Positions 14,870-24,568 of a DNA stretch of 64,000 bases are shown here, piece by piece. The position numbers were made by a program, and so were the translations under genes. Origin of the DNA: Bradyrhizobium sp. WD16 (GTDB lineage Bacteria; Pseudomonadota; Alphaproteobacteria; Rhizobiales; Xanthobacteraceae). The stretch's first letter is position 1. Each line of letters begins with the position of its first letter. Below the pieces are notes generated by a model, which ran no database searches, had not been told where the DNA came from, and was given only the letters and a program-made list of their open reading frames with translations. The stretch lies in the NCBI RefSeq assembly GCF_024181725.1, contig NZ_CP028908.1, positions 3,399,501 to 3,463,500 on the forward strand, in the 5' to 3' direction.

Positions 14870-17171
14870 TGCCGCGCAACTTCGTCCGCAGTTCCTCGGC
14901 CACCAAATGGGCGTCGGAGCCGTCGCGGATGATCTGTGGGCGGATGAAGATGATCAGCTCGGTTCGGGTGCCTTTCTTGTCCTGATGGGTGAAGCCGTCG
15001 CCGAGGCCGGGAATCTGGTCGAGTAGGGGGATGCCGTTGCGCGCGCCGTTCTGCTGCTCGCTGATCAGGCCGGCGAGCAGCACCGTCTGGCCGGTGGCTA
15101 CCGAGATCGAGCTCTTGACCCGGCGTTCCGAAACTGTCGGCGTCAGGCTGGCGGCGGTCGCCGGCGACACGTTGCTGATTTCCTGCTCGACTTCGAGTCG
15201 GACATTGCCGTTGACGTTGATGCGTGGCGATACCCGGAGAATGATCCCGGTGTTGCGATAGTCGATGGTGTTCACCACCGTGTTGTTCGTCGTCAGCACG
15301 GTCGCGCTGCCGGTCGAGACCGGCACCACATCGCCGACCTGCAGCGTCGCTGACTGGTTGTTGATGACCACGAGGGACGGATTGGACAGCACCTTGACGC
15401 TGGTGACGGCGTGCAGTGCATCGAGAATGACGCTCGGCTGGGTCTCGGATCCGATCAGGAAATTGAATCCGGGAAAGGCGCGATTGATGAAGGCGTTGGT
15501 GACCGATCCGGCGATCGAGGCGACGCCGGTCGCGGCATCGGTGGTGGTCGCCGGCGCGGTCGTGGCCTGGGTGTTGAGCACCGAGCCGGAATTGGCCTTG
15601 AGGCCGAGATTGCGGCTCGTCAGATAGGTCTGGACGCCGTAGCTCAATTCGTTGGTGAGGGTCACCTCGGCGATGGTGGCATCGATCGCCACCTGCAGCT
15701 GCGGCTGGTCGACCTGGCGCAGGGTATTCTCGATGATGCGGTAATTCTGCTGATCGGCATAGATCAGCAGGGTGTTGTTGACCGTGTCCGGCGTGATCCG
15801 GACATTCTGCAGGAGCGGTTGGCCGTTGCCCGAGCTGCGGCTGTCGACGGCGCCAGTGCCTGAACCGTTTGCATTCGCCGTGGTCGATGCTGTCGCGGAC
15901 TGGGCGCTGCCGAGGCCTGACGTCGCATTGCTGCCGGCACCGCTCTGGCCCCGTGGACCAAACCCATTGGATGTCGATGCCGAATTGGCGTTGAGCGACA
16001 GCCGGTCGGTGCTGGAACTCGTCGATGTCCCGGATCCGGGCGCCAGCTGATTGTCCGGCGAATCGAGCGACGACGAACCTGAGCTGCCGACGAACATCTC
16101 GTTGAGCACGCGGGCGATCTGGCGCGCTTCGCCATATTTCACCTGGTAGACGTGAACGCCGTTGCGGGCGGTGTCGGCGCGGTCGAGGCGCTTGATCCAG
16201 GTTGCTGCGGTCTGCAACAGAGCAGGCTTGCGGCTGACCACCAGGATGGCGTTGAGCCGGCCGACCGGCTGGAACTTGACGACGTTGTGGCTGAGGCCGC
16301 TGTCGCCGGAATCCATGATCTTTTCCAGTTCGGCGATAATCGGCTCCGGGCCGCTGCTGCTCACAGGAAAGATGCCGACCGACTGACCGCGCATCCAGTC
16401 GACATCGAAGCTCATGGCGGTGTCGACCGCGGCCTGTCGCTCGGCGCCGGTGCCCTGGATGAGCAGCAGGTTCCGCGTCGAATCGGCGCGGACGCTGCCG
16501 GCCTTGGTGGCGAAGCTGTCGAGCAGTTTGAGCACGGTCTGGGCCGACACATATTGCAGCGGGACCACCGAGACGCCATAGCCGGGCTCGGGGCTCGCTG
16601 CCGCGGAGTCGACCCGGCCGGCGCCGACCGCATCGCCGAGCGGTGTCAGCCGATAGCCGGCGGTGTCGCGCACCAGCACCACACCGCTGAGGCGCAGCGC
16701 GTTTTCCAGCACGAAGACGATATCGGACTTGGCGACCGGGCGCACCGAGACGAGGCTGACGGTGCCCTGGACGCGCGGATCGATGGTGTAGCCGGTGCGC
16801 AGGATGTCGCCGAGCACGACCTTGGCGACGGTGGCGACCGGCGTATTTTCGAAGTTCAGATCGTAGCCGGGGCCGTTCGATGTCGGCTGCGGCCGCACCT
16901 CCGGGACGTCCGACACCACCGTCCCTTCGTAAACCGCCGGTTGGCCACGCTCGCCCGTGCCGGTCTGGGACAGCCCGGCCGATTGCGGCTTGCGCGGCAG
17001 AATATCGAGTGAGCGGACCTTGTCGAGCACGTCGACGTCGCTCGTATAGATGCCGCTGACGCCTGCCGACCCGCAGGATGCCAGCAGGTTGACCGACAAT
17101 GCGAGGACGACGACCGCGCGAAGTTTGCGCACAGCCGTCGGCGACTGGCCACGACTGCCGACGCTTCTCAT
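14820..17171 (-). CDS. gspD: Type II secretion system secretin GspD
   Basis: A 783-residue outer-membrane secretin. The signal peptide ends in a lipobox (NLLASC, C33), so it is made as a lipoprotein. N0-N3 domains occupy roughly residues 95-520, interrupted by a long Ser/Thr/Gly/Asn-rich linker (~375-470) between N2 and N3. The C-terminal secretin core has SNPSLVVINNQSATLQVGD, IILRVSPRIN and the conserved TVLLAGLISEQ, GIPLLDQIPGLG and ELIIFIRPQII. It forms the export channel for folded periplasmic proteins. It is divergent from gspE, and the SEL1 gene follows it with overlap. Confidence 0.95.
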   Translation of the reverse strand: MRSVGSRGQSPTAVRKLRAVVVLALSVNLLASCGSAGVSGIYTSDVDVLDKVRSLDILPRKPQSAGLSQTGTGERGQPAVYEGTVVSDVPEVRPQPTSNGPGYDLNFENTPVATVAKVVLGDILRTGYTIDPRVQGTVSLVSVRPVAKSDIVFVLENALRLSGVVLVRDTAGYRLTPLGDAVGAGRVDSAAASPEPGYGVSVVPLQYVSAQTVLKLLDSFATKAGSVRADSTRNLLLIQGTGAERQAAVDTAMSFDVDWMRGQSVGIFPVSSSGPEPIIAELEKIMDSGDSGLSHNVVKFQPVGRLNAILVVSRKPALLQTAATWIKRLDRADTARNGVHVYQVKYGEARQIARVLNEMFVGSSGSSSLDSPDNQLAPGSGTSTSSSTDRLSLNANSASTSNGFGPRGQSGAGSNATSGLGSAQSATASTTANANGSGTGAVDSRSSGNGQPLLQNVRITPDTVNNTLLIYADQQNYRIIENTLRQVDQPQLQVAIDATIAEVTLTNELSYGVQTYLTSRNLGLKANSGSVLNTQATTAPATTTDAATGVASIAGSVTNAFINRAFPGFNFLIGSETQPSVILDALHAVTSVKVLSNPSLVVINNQSATLQVGDVVPVSTGSATVLTTNNTVVNTIDYRNTGIILRVSPRINVNGNVRLEVEQEISNVSPATAASLTPTVSERRVKSSISVATGQTVLLAGLISEQQNGARNGIPLLDQIPGLGDGFTHQDKKGTRTELIIFIRPQIIRDGSDAHLVAEELRTKLRGNVGASVTNDLRVPTVR

Positions 17172-17517
17172 GCTTCCGCCTGTTCCAACTCGATATCCGG
17201 TCCGTGGATCAGGGGTGGATGAGCGACGATCCCTCCGGCAGGATAGTTACCTAGCGTCGAAGTATGACGGTTTTAATTTGACCGGGCGGTTCTGAACTGC
17301 ATTCGCGGGAAGAAATTGCATCGGGCGCGCGCTGTCGATGAACGAGCGCGTGCGTGAGATCGCGTGCACAAGATTTGGAGAGGACAGACGCTTCGGCTTC
17401 GTACACGTGTCACATTCCAAACCGATAACGCTTCGCTGCACGCTATGCGGCCGCCGACGCCGGCATTAGGCCCGAGCGATCGATCGCAGCGCAGGTGCGA
17501 AGTGACTGGAAAGACCG
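17172..17517. promoter_or_regulatory. Divergent promoter region between gspD and gspE
   Basis: This 346-bp spacer separates the secretin gene from the rest of the gsp operon and must hold both promoters. I see AT-rich patches around 17255-17280 but no convincing operator or -35/-10 pair, and no gene. Confidence 0.4.
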
Positions 17518-19248
17518 ATGAGCGACAACAAGTCTTTGCAGTTCATCGACTATCTTCGGCAGACGCGGCGTTCGCCGAATGCCGGCAAAGATGATGTGGC
17601 AGATGAGTCGGAGGGCTCGGCGCACCGGCAGGGGGAAGACCAGGGACGAGCGGAGGCTGCGTCTCCGGGCTCGGCGTCGACGAAATTGTGGGAACTCACA
17701 GATCTGTCGCCCGGCGAGTTCGCCGACGAGGCGGCGCGTTTCTTCGAACTGGACCGGATATCGCTGCAGGACATGCTCTCGGCGCCGCCGCTGGTGAGCG
17801 CCTTCTCGCCGCGCTTCCTGCGTGAAATGCTGGTGTTCCCCTGCCGGCCGGATGATCAGATGACAGTTCTGGCGGTGGCCGATCCGACCGCCGCCGCCGC
17901 CCGACGCGCGGCGGAAATCGTGCTCGGCCCGGCGATGACCATTAAAGTGGCATCGGCCGAGGATCTCGCCATCGTGCTCGGCCAGCGGCTCGGCGAGGAC
18001 GAGACGCAGCCGGCACACGGCGGTGCGGCGCAGCAGGTGCGCGACGACGACATCGAGAGCCTGCGCGATCTTGCCAGCGGCGCGCCGGTGGTCCGGGCGG
18101 TGAACGATCTGGTGGAAAAAGCCGTGGAGATGCGCGCCAGCGACATCCATATCGAGCCGTTTCCCTCCGGCCTCGTGGTGCGTCTGCGTATCGATGGCCT
18201 GCTGCGGCCGATTGCGGCTCCGGCGGGCGTGCTGCCGCAGGCGGTGATCTCCAGGATCAAGATCATCGCCAGTCTCAATATCGCCGAGCGCCGGCTGCCT
18301 CAGGACGGCGCGGCGCGGCTGCGCGCCGGGCGCACCGATGTGGACATTCGTGTCGCGATCATGCCGACCCAGCACGGCGAGTCGGCTGTCATCCGCATCC
18401 TGCCCAAGGACCGCGGGCTGCTGGTGGTCGAGAAGCTCGGCTTCTCCACGGCCGATGACCGCAGGCTGCGACGGCTGATCGCGCTGCCCCACGGCATGAT
18501 CGTCATCACCGGTCCGACCGGCAGCGGCAAGACGACGACACTGGCGACCATTCTGTCGATGCTGAACGAGCCGGTGCGCAAGATCCTCACCATCGAGGAC
18601 CCGGTGGAATACGAGATTGCCGGCATCAACCAGTCGCAGGTCAAGCCGGCGATCGGCCTGACCTTCGCCGCTGCGCTACGCTCCTTCGTGCGCCAGGACC
18701 CGGACGTCATCATGGTCGGCGAGGTGCGCGATTCCGAGACCGCTCATGTCGCGGTACATGCGGCGCTCACCGGCCATCTCGTGCTGACGACGCTGCACAC
18801 CGAGACCGCCGCCGCCGCGGTACCGCGGCTGCTCGATCTCGGCATCGAGGGCTATCTGTTGCGCTCGACGCTGCAGGCGGTGATCGCGCAACGTCTGGTG
18901 CGCCAGCTCTGCGAGCGCTGCAAGACGCCGAAAGCGCTCGACCAACGCGATCTTGCCGACGATCCGCGGCTCGCCGCGCTGGGTTTCCGCGCCGGCGAGA
19001 TTCTGCACCGTCCGGGCGGCTGCGAACGCTGTGGCGGCACCGGCTATCGCGGCCGGCTCGGCGTGTTCGAGGTTCTCGAACTCGGCGGTGAAATTCGCGA
19101 GCTGATCGGCGAGGGCGCCGACGGGCTGAAGATCGACCAGGCGGCGGTGCGGGCCGGTATGACAACCATGCTCGACGACGGCATCGCCAAATGTCGCGCC
19201 GGGCTGACCTCGCCGGCGGAAATCCTCCGCGTTACGACGGCAAGGTAG
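17518..19248 (+). CDS. gspE: Type II secretion ATPase GspE
   Basis: A 576-residue hexameric ATPase of the GspE/PulE family. Visible are the N-terminal GspL-binding region, Walker A GPTGSGKTTT at ~332-341, the Asp box (LTIEDPVEYE), Walker B (RQDPDVIMVGEVRDSETA), the His box (TGHLVLTTLHTETA) and the zinc-binding tetracysteine loop CERCKTPK ... CERCGGTGYRGR. It powers pseudopilus assembly from the cytoplasm. It is the first gene of an eleven-gene run on the plus strand. Confidence 0.95.
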   Translation: MSDNKSLQFIDYLRQTRRSPNAGKDDVADESEGSAHRQGEDQGRAEAASPGSASTKLWELTDLSPGEFADEAARFFELDRISLQDMLSAPPLVSAFSPRFLREMLVFPCRPDDQMTVLAVADPTAAAARRAAEIVLGPAMTIKVASAEDLAIVLGQRLGEDETQPAHGGAAQQVRDDDIESLRDLASGAPVVRAVNDLVEKAVEMRASDIHIEPFPSGLVVRLRIDGLLRPIAAPAGVLPQAVISRIKIIASLNIAERRLPQDGAARLRAGRTDVDIRVAIMPTQHGESAVIRILPKDRGLLVVEKLGFSTADDRRLRRLIALPHGMIVITGPTGSGKTTTLATILSMLNEPVRKILTIEDPVEYEIAGINQSQVKPAIGLTFAAALRSFVRQDPDVIMVGEVRDSETAHVAVHAALTGHLVLTTLHTETAAAAVPRLLDLGIEGYLLRSTLQAVIAQRLVRQLCERCKTPKALDQRDLADDPRLAALGFRAGEILHRPGGCERCGGTGYRGRLGVFEVLELGGEIRELIGEGADGLKIDQAAVRAGMTTMLDDGIAKCRAGLTSPAEILRVTTAR

Positions 19249-19258
19249 AGGCGGAGCC

Positions 19259-20473
19259 GTGCCGAATTTTCGCTATCGCGCCCTGACCCAGACCGGCGAA
19301 ATCGTCAACGGCACGATTTCGGCACCGACCGCGGCGGAGGTGGCGCGCCGCATCGAGTATCTTCGGCTGCTGCCGATCGAGACTGTCGAGGAGAAGCGCG
19401 CACTGGGCGGGACCGGCGCCGGTTTCGCCCTTCTGAGCCAGCCGAAGCCGGCCGAGGTCACGACCTTTACCCGCGATCTGGCGCTGCTGCTCAAGGCCGG
19501 CGCGCGGCTCGACGATGCCCTCGAATTGCTGTCGAGCGATGCCGATGTCGGGCGGCTGCGTCCGGTGGTCGCCAAGTTGCGGGCGGCGCTGCTTGGCGGC
19601 GAAAGCCTCGCCGATGCGGTTGATGCCCATCCGGCGCTGTTTCCGCCGATGTATGTGGCGCTGGTGCGGGTCGGCGAGGTCTCGGGAACCCTCGATCAGG
19701 TGCTGGAAATGCTCGGCGCCGAGCGCGCCCGGGCCGAGCAGATGCGCCGCAAGCTCACCGACGCCATGCAGTACCCGGCCTTCGTGCTGATCGCGGCCGT
19801 TGGCGTGATGTTGTTCTTCATCCTGTTCGTGCTGCCGCAGTTCTCGTCGGTGCTGCAGGATTTCGGTGCCAAGTCCGACAACGCGCTCAGCGTCTTTCTG
19901 AGCTTGTCGCAGTTTCTTCGGGCCAATGGAGCGCCGATCATCCTCGGCTGTGCGGTCGCGATCGGCGGCGCGTGGTGGCTGTTGCGCCGCCCCGGGGCCA
20001 CGGCGGCAATGATCGGCGCCGTGGCGGTGGTCCCGGGCATCTCCGGCATCTTCCAGTTCTATCGGACCAGCCTGTTCTGCCGCAATCTCGGCGTCCTGCT
20101 CGGCAGCGGCGTCAACCTCACCGGAACCTTGCGCATCCTGGTCGACATCATGTCGGCCACCGGAAGCGGCGCCATCTGGTCGGCGGCGGCCGACCGGGTG
20201 CGCCATGGCGGCAAGCTTTCCGAGGCGTTGTCGGCGGTCAACGGCCTGCCGCCGATGGCGTTGCGCATGCTGCGCCTCGGCGAGGAAACCGGACAATTGC
20301 CGACGCTGGCGGGTCGGGTCGCGGAATTCTACGAGGCAAAACTGCAGCGCAGCCTCGATCGCGTCGTCGCCATCGTCGGACCGCTCGCCATCATCAGCAT
20401 CAGCGCCATCGTCGGTGGCCTCATCGTCTCCGTGATGACTGCGCTGCTGTCCGTCACCCAACTTGTCGGCTAG
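19259..20473 (+). CDS. gspF: Type II secretion inner-membrane platform protein GspF
   Basis: A 404-residue platform protein with two repeated T2SSF cytoplasmic domains and three transmembrane segments (around 170-195, 225-245 and 375-400). The N-terminus PNFRYRALTQTGEIVNGTI and the motif FTRDLALLLKAGARLDDALE are typical of GspF/PulF. It starts at GTG eleven bases after the gspE stop and couples the ATPase to the pseudopilus. Confidence 0.95.
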   Translation: MPNFRYRALTQTGEIVNGTISAPTAAEVARRIEYLRLLPIETVEEKRALGGTGAGFALLSQPKPAEVTTFTRDLALLLKAGARLDDALELLSSDADVGRLRPVVAKLRAALLGGESLADAVDAHPALFPPMYVALVRVGEVSGTLDQVLEMLGAERARAEQMRRKLTDAMQYPAFVLIAAVGVMLFFILFVLPQFSSVLQDFGAKSDNALSVFLSLSQFLRANGAPIILGCAVAIGGAWWLLRRPGATAAMIGAVAVVPGISGIFQFYRTSLFCRNLGVLLGSGVNLTGTLRILVDIMSATGSGAIWSAAADRVRHGGKLSEALSAVNGLPPMALRMLRLGEETGQLPTLAGRVAEFYEAKLQRSLDRVVAIVGPLAIISISAIVGGLIVSVMTALLSVTQLVG

Positions 20474-20492
20474 CTCGAGGACCACACCCATC

Positions 20493-20990
20493 ATGATGAC
20501 CAGCAACAAGACGGTCGGCGCTCTCCTCCGATCCGCAACGCGCCGCGGCAGCCGACGACAGGGCGAAGAGGGATTTACCCTGGTCGAGATGCTGGTGGTG
20601 ATCACCATCATCGGCCTGATCATGGGGCTGATCGGGCCTCGCGTGCTGAACTACCTGAGCGAATCCAAGGTCAAGGCCGCCAAGATCCAGCTTCAGAGCT
20701 TCGCCAGCGCGCTCGACCTGTTCTATCTCGATGTCGGCCGCTTCCCCTCGACCTCCGAGGGCCTGACGGCCCTGGTGCGGCGCGCGCCGGGCGCGGGCGC
20801 CTGGAACGGCCCCTATCTCAAGGGCGGCAACGTTCCCGACGATCCCTGGAATCATCCCTATGTCTATCGCGCGCCAGGAGAGCGCGGAGCCTACGACATC
20901 ATGTCGTATGGTGCCGACGGCCAGGAGGGTGGCAGCGGTGTCGCCGCCGACATCTCGCTCGAAACCGTAACGAGCGCCAAAGGTGACTGA
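20493..20990 (+). CDS. gspG: Major pseudopilin GspG
   Basis: A 165-residue pseudopilin. The prepilin peptidase site is G27-F28 followed by TLVE with the conserved Glu at +5, then the hydrophobic helix MLVVITIIGLIMGLIGPRVL. The globular part has the GspG signatures DVGRFPSTSEGL and DDPWNHPYVY. It starts at ATG 20493; an earlier TTG start at 20463 is possible but not needed. It polymerises into the pseudopilus. Confidence 0.94.
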   Translation: MMTSNKTVGALLRSATRRGSRRQGEEGFTLVEMLVVITIIGLIMGLIGPRVLNYLSESKVKAAKIQLQSFASALDLFYLDVGRFPSTSEGLTALVRRAPGAGAWNGPYLKGGNVPDDPWNHPYVYRAPGERGAYDIMSYGADGQEGGSGVAADISLETVTSAKGD

Positions 20991-21447
20991 GGACGCTCAG
21001 CGCGGCTTTACCCTTCTGGAGATGGTATGCGTGATTGCGCTCATCGCCATGATGGCGGCCGTGCTGTTGCCGTTCATTCCGCGTCAGACTTCGCGGTCGC
21101 GGCTGCAGGCCTATGCGCTGGAAACCGCGAATTTGCTGAAAGCGGACCGCAATGCTGCGGTCCGGCGCCACGGTGATGTCGCGACGCTGGTCGATGCGCC
21201 GTCGCGCGAGATCCGCTCCGGCGCCAGCGCCGCGTCCATCCGCATTCCCGACGACGTGCAGTTCGACGCCGTGCTGCCGCAGACCTGCCGCCACCGTCCG
21301 GCGTTTTCGACCATCAGCTTCTTTGCCGACGGCATGTCGTGCGGCGGCGCCATCGCGCTGACGCGGCTCGATACGGCTTACGAAATTCGCGTCAATTGGC
21401 TGACCGGAAGGATCGACATTGTCTCGCGCAGCATTGCCGTCAACTGA
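20983..21447 (+). CDS. gspH: Minor pseudopilin GspH
   Basis: A 154-residue minor pseudopilin with a short leader, cleavage at G8-F9 and Glu at +5 (FTLLEMVCVIALIAM). It starts at a GTG overlapping the end of gspG by 8 bp. It is assigned from the leader type, size and its place between gspG and gspI. Confidence 0.88.
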   Translation: MTEDAQRGFTLLEMVCVIALIAMMAAVLLPFIPRQTSRSRLQAYALETANLLKADRNAAVRRHGDVATLVDAPSREIRSGASAASIRIPDDVQFDAVLPQTCRHRPAFSTISFFADGMSCGGAIALTRLDTAYEIRVNWLTGRIDIVSRSIAVN

Positions 21448-21832
21448 GCACGCCGAGGCGGGATTTACCATCATCGAGGTGCTGATCGCGCTTGCGGTCG
21501 TCGCCGTGTCGATTCTGGCGATCGGCTCGGTGATGTCGACCAATTCGCGCGGGGTGCAATCGATGGAGAGCCATGTCGCCCTGGCCGAGACGGCGCAGGC
21601 GGTGATGGCGACCGCCGTGCCGCCGCGTGCCGAATTGGCGGAGGGCGTTCGGACCGGCGTGCTGCGCGACATGAAATGGCAGGTCGAGGTCGGTCCCCTG
21701 GGGGGCGGATGGGCGGTGCCCGATGCGGACGTGCGGTGGATTCCCGAACTCGTCAAGGTGCACGTCCGGTCGGCATCCGGCGCCTCGCTGGAACTGCACA
21801 CCGTACGGCTGATGCGCAGGCCACGCCGATGA
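21419..21832 (+). CDS. gspI: Minor pseudopilin GspI
   Basis: A 137-residue minor pseudopilin with cleavage at G15-F16 and Glu at +5 (FTIIEVLIALAVVAVSILAI). The C-terminal region has the GspI-type pattern ending in ELHTVRLMRRPRR. It begins at TTG 21419 inside the end of gspH; a weak start is common in such overlapping genes. With GspJ and GspK it caps the pseudopilus tip. Confidence 0.88.
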   Translation: MSRAALPSTEHAEAGFTIIEVLIALAVVAVSILAIGSVMSTNSRGVQSMESHVALAETAQAVMATAVPPRAELAEGVRTGVLRDMKWQVEVGPLGGGWAVPDADVRWIPELVKVHVRSASGASLELHTVRLMRRPRR

Positions 21833-22569
21833 CCCAGGAGATCCTCCGGTCACGCGATGGCGAACTCGGCTTCACCCTGATCGAGGCGCTGATCGCGTTG
21901 GCGCTGACCGGCCTCGTGTTGTCGGCGCTCGCGAACATCACGGCGCAATGGCTGCCGAACTGGAACCACGGGCTCGATCGCATCCAGCGCAACGAGATGG
22001 TCGGGATAGCCCTGCAGCGGATTGCCGCCGACCTTGCGGCCGCCGAATTCGTGCCGGCGAATCGCGAGCAGAAGTCGCCGCTGTTCGAGGGGGCGGCACT
22101 GTCGGTCACTTTCGTCCGGACGGCCCTGGGACCCAATGCCGGGTCTGGGCTGGACGTGGTCCGGATCGGCGAGACGACGGACCGCCGGCAACTGGTGACG
22201 GTGCGCGCGCGTGCGCCGTTCGCGCCGCTGCCGCTGAACGGTTCGACCACCGAGCAGCTTCATCTCGGCGATCCGGTGGTGCTGCTGCGTCCACCCTATC
22301 GCCTGTCGTTCGCCTATGCCGGCCGAGACCGGGTCTGGAAAGACAGCTGGCACGACGCCGGCGGGCTGCCGGCGGCGGTGATGCTGACGGTGCGGGACGC
22401 CGCGACCGAGCGGGTGCTGTCGGTCTCGACGGTCGCCGTCATTCATGTCGATGCGCCGGCGACCGGCTGCGGACAGGGCGCCGACTGCGACGGCGGCGAT
22501 GATGGGCCGGCGACGGCGAAGGGCACGGATGACGGCGCGTCCGGCAAGGCGGGGAAAAACCGGTCATGA
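21829..22569 (+). CDS. gspJ: Minor pseudopilin GspJ
   Basis: A 246-residue minor pseudopilin. Its ATG at 21829 overlaps the gspI stop (ATGA). Leader cleavage is at G14-F15 with Glu at +5 (FTLIEALIALALTGLVLSAL). The C-terminus has an extra Gly/Asp/Lys-rich tail after a C-x6-C pair (CGQGADC), not usual in shorter GspJ proteins. It binds GspI and GspK in the tip complex. Confidence 0.88.
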   Translation: MTQEILRSRDGELGFTLIEALIALALTGLVLSALANITAQWLPNWNHGLDRIQRNEMVGIALQRIAADLAAAEFVPANREQKSPLFEGAALSVTFVRTALGPNAGSGLDVVRIGETTDRRQLVTVRARAPFAPLPLNGSTTEQLHLGDPVVLLRPPYRLSFAYAGRDRVWKDSWHDAGGLPAAVMLTVRDAATERVLSVSTVAVIHVDAPATGCGQGADCDGGDDGPATAKGTDDGASGKAGKNRS

Positions 22570-23498
22570 CCTCACGCGAAGATCGATCGATGTTCATGCG
22601 GCAGCACGAGAGGGGCTTCGTCATTGTCGCGGTGCTATGGATCCTCGCGGCGCTGGCGTCGCTGGCGATGGTGTTCTCGGCCTATCTGTCGAATTCGGCG
22701 CATGTGCTCGCAACCAACGATACGGCGCTGCAAGGCGAGGCGCTGATCTCGTCCAGCGTCGAACTGACCGCCTATCAATTGTCGCTCGGGGACGAGAAGG
22801 CGCGCCCGGCGACGGGCAGATTCCAATACCGGCTGAGCGGCGCGGAAATTCTCGTCAGCTTCGCCTCCGAGGCGGCACGCGTCGACCTCAATGCGGCGCC
22901 GAAGGAACTGCTGGTCAATCTGCTGACCGGTCTCGGCGCCGAGGAGGACGCAGCGAAGGGCTATGCCGATCGGATCGTCGCCTGGCGGACGCGCGCGACG
23001 GGGCAGACGGCGGAGAACGAGACGGCGCTATACCGCGCCGCCGGTCTTGCCTATGCGCCGCGGCAGGCGCCGTTCGCTCACGTCGACGAACTCAGCCTGG
23101 TGCTCGGCCTGCCTGCGATACTGGTGGACCGGATGCTCTTATTCGTGACCGTCTTCAGCGGATCATCCGGTATCGATGCCCTGATCGCGCCGCCGGAGGT
23201 CGTCGCCGCATTGCCCGGCATGACGCCGCTGGTGCTGAAGGATTTTCTCAACAGCCGCTCGGCTCTGCCGCGCGACAATGCAGCGCTGGCCACGGCTCTC
23301 GGCCCGGCAAAAGCCGGGGCCGAGCTGCCGACCAGCAAGGCCTACCGGATCGTCACCACGATCCGCTTCGGAAACGGCAATGAGCGGTCGTCGGAGGTGG
23401 TGATCGGGCTCGGCGGCAAGGACGCCCCCTATCGCGTGCTGTCCTGGCGGGAGGAACGTCCGCGGCGATCAGCGAAAGTTGCGGAGCTGAGGCGATGA
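22566..23498 (+). CDS. gspK: Minor pseudopilin GspK
   Basis: A 310-residue large pseudopilin. After G17-F18 the +5 residue is Ala rather than Glu (FVIVAVLWIL), as expected for GspK. It has the family signature DLNAAPKELLVNLLTGLG and the SAM-like helical insert characteristic of GspK. It overlaps gspJ by 4 bp. Confidence 0.92.
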   Translation: MTSREDRSMFMRQHERGFVIVAVLWILAALASLAMVFSAYLSNSAHVLATNDTALQGEALISSSVELTAYQLSLGDEKARPATGRFQYRLSGAEILVSFASEAARVDLNAAPKELLVNLLTGLGAEEDAAKGYADRIVAWRTRATGQTAENETALYRAAGLAYAPRQAPFAHVDELSLVLGLPAILVDRMLLFVTVFSGSSGIDALIAPPEVVAALPGMTPLVLKDFLNSRSALPRDNAALATALGPAKAGAELPTSKAYRIVTTIRFGNGNERSSEVVIGLGGKDAPYRVLSWREERPRRSAKVAELRR

Positions 23499-24568
23499 TG
23501 CTGGAGCGGGTCAAACAGCTGTTCGCGGCATGGATCGACGCCACCGGCGCGGCGATCCAGTCGATCCTTGGCCAGCTCGTGCCGCAGCGGCGGGTCGTCC
23601 TCACGCCCAGGGAGGGGACGAGCTTCATCGCGCAAGCGCCTGCGCCGCGAAAAGGTCCGGCTTTGCCGGAGATCATCCTGAATCTCGAGAACGGCAAGGT
23701 GGCCTCCCCGCTGCCGGAACCCTGGCGGGCCGCTTTGCGCGGCAGTCATGTCGAGGTCGGGCTCAGGTCCGACCAGGTGCTGTTGCGGCCGGTCGCGTTT
23801 CCGAAACAGGCGTCGGACTTTCTCGGCGGCATGATCCGCGCCCAGATCGACAGGTTGACGCCCTGGACCGCCGAGGAGGCGGTGTTTGGCTGGAGCGTGC
23901 CGCAGCCTGCCGCCGGCGAGCGGATCGCGTTGACGCTGGCGGCGACCTCGCGCTCGCTTGTCCAGCCGCTGATCGCCCTCGCTGGCACGCTTGACGCGAA
24001 ATCCGTGGCCGGCGTCATCGAGGCGGCGACGGGCGACACAACCGAAACCATCAAGGTGTTCGAGCAAGGGCTGCATGGCAGCCTCAGCCGACGCATCGAT
24101 GTGCCGCGTCTGCTCCGCCATGCCCTGCTAGCCATGGCAGTGGCAACGGTGGCGACGCTCGGTATCACCGGATACCTCGGCAGCGTCGTCGCCGCCGATC
24201 AGCAGTCGGTGCAGCGCCTGATCGCGGAACGCAGGGCATCGCTGCGGCTCAACCGGCAAGGCGGCGGATCGGCCGAGAACCTGCTCGCCAAGCGCAAGCA
24301 GACCACGCCCGCCACCGTCATGGTGCTGGAGGCGATCTCGCGGGTGCTGCCCGACGCCACTTATGTCACGGAGCTTCGGATCGAGGGCGACAAGATCCAG
24401 GTGGTGGGGATGACCCAGGACGCGCCATCGCTGATCCGCCTGATGGAGCAATCGCCGCAGTTTACCCGGGCGACCTTCTTCGCGCCAACCACGCGCGCCC
24501 AGAACGAACCGGGCGAGCGGTTCCATATCGAGGCACATATCACGGCCTATTTCGGATCTGGGTCATGA
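23495..24568 (+). CDS. gspL: Type II secretion assembly protein GspL-like
   Basis: A 357-residue bitopic protein. The N-terminal cytoplasmic domain (~1-205) would bind GspE. One transmembrane segment lies at ~210-235, and the periplasmic part resembles the PilN/GspL ferredoxin-like domain (ISRVLPDATYVTELRIEGDK). The gene overlaps gspK and gspM by 4 bp each. The assignment rests on this architecture and position. Confidence 0.85.
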   Translation: MMLERVKQLFAAWIDATGAAIQSILGQLVPQRRVVLTPREGTSFIAQAPAPRKGPALPEIILNLENGKVASPLPEPWRAALRGSHVEVGLRSDQVLLRPVAFPKQASDFLGGMIRAQIDRLTPWTAEEAVFGWSVPQPAAGERIALTLAATSRSLVQPLIALAGTLDAKSVAGVIEAATGDTTETIKVFEQGLHGSLSRRIDVPRLLRHALLAMAVATVATLGITGYLGSVVAADQQSVQRLIAERRASLRLNRQGGGSAENLLAKRKQTTPATVMVLEAISRVLPDATYVTELRIEGDKIQVVGMTQDAPSLIRLMEQSPQFTRATFFAPTTRAQNEPGERFHIEAHITAYFGSGS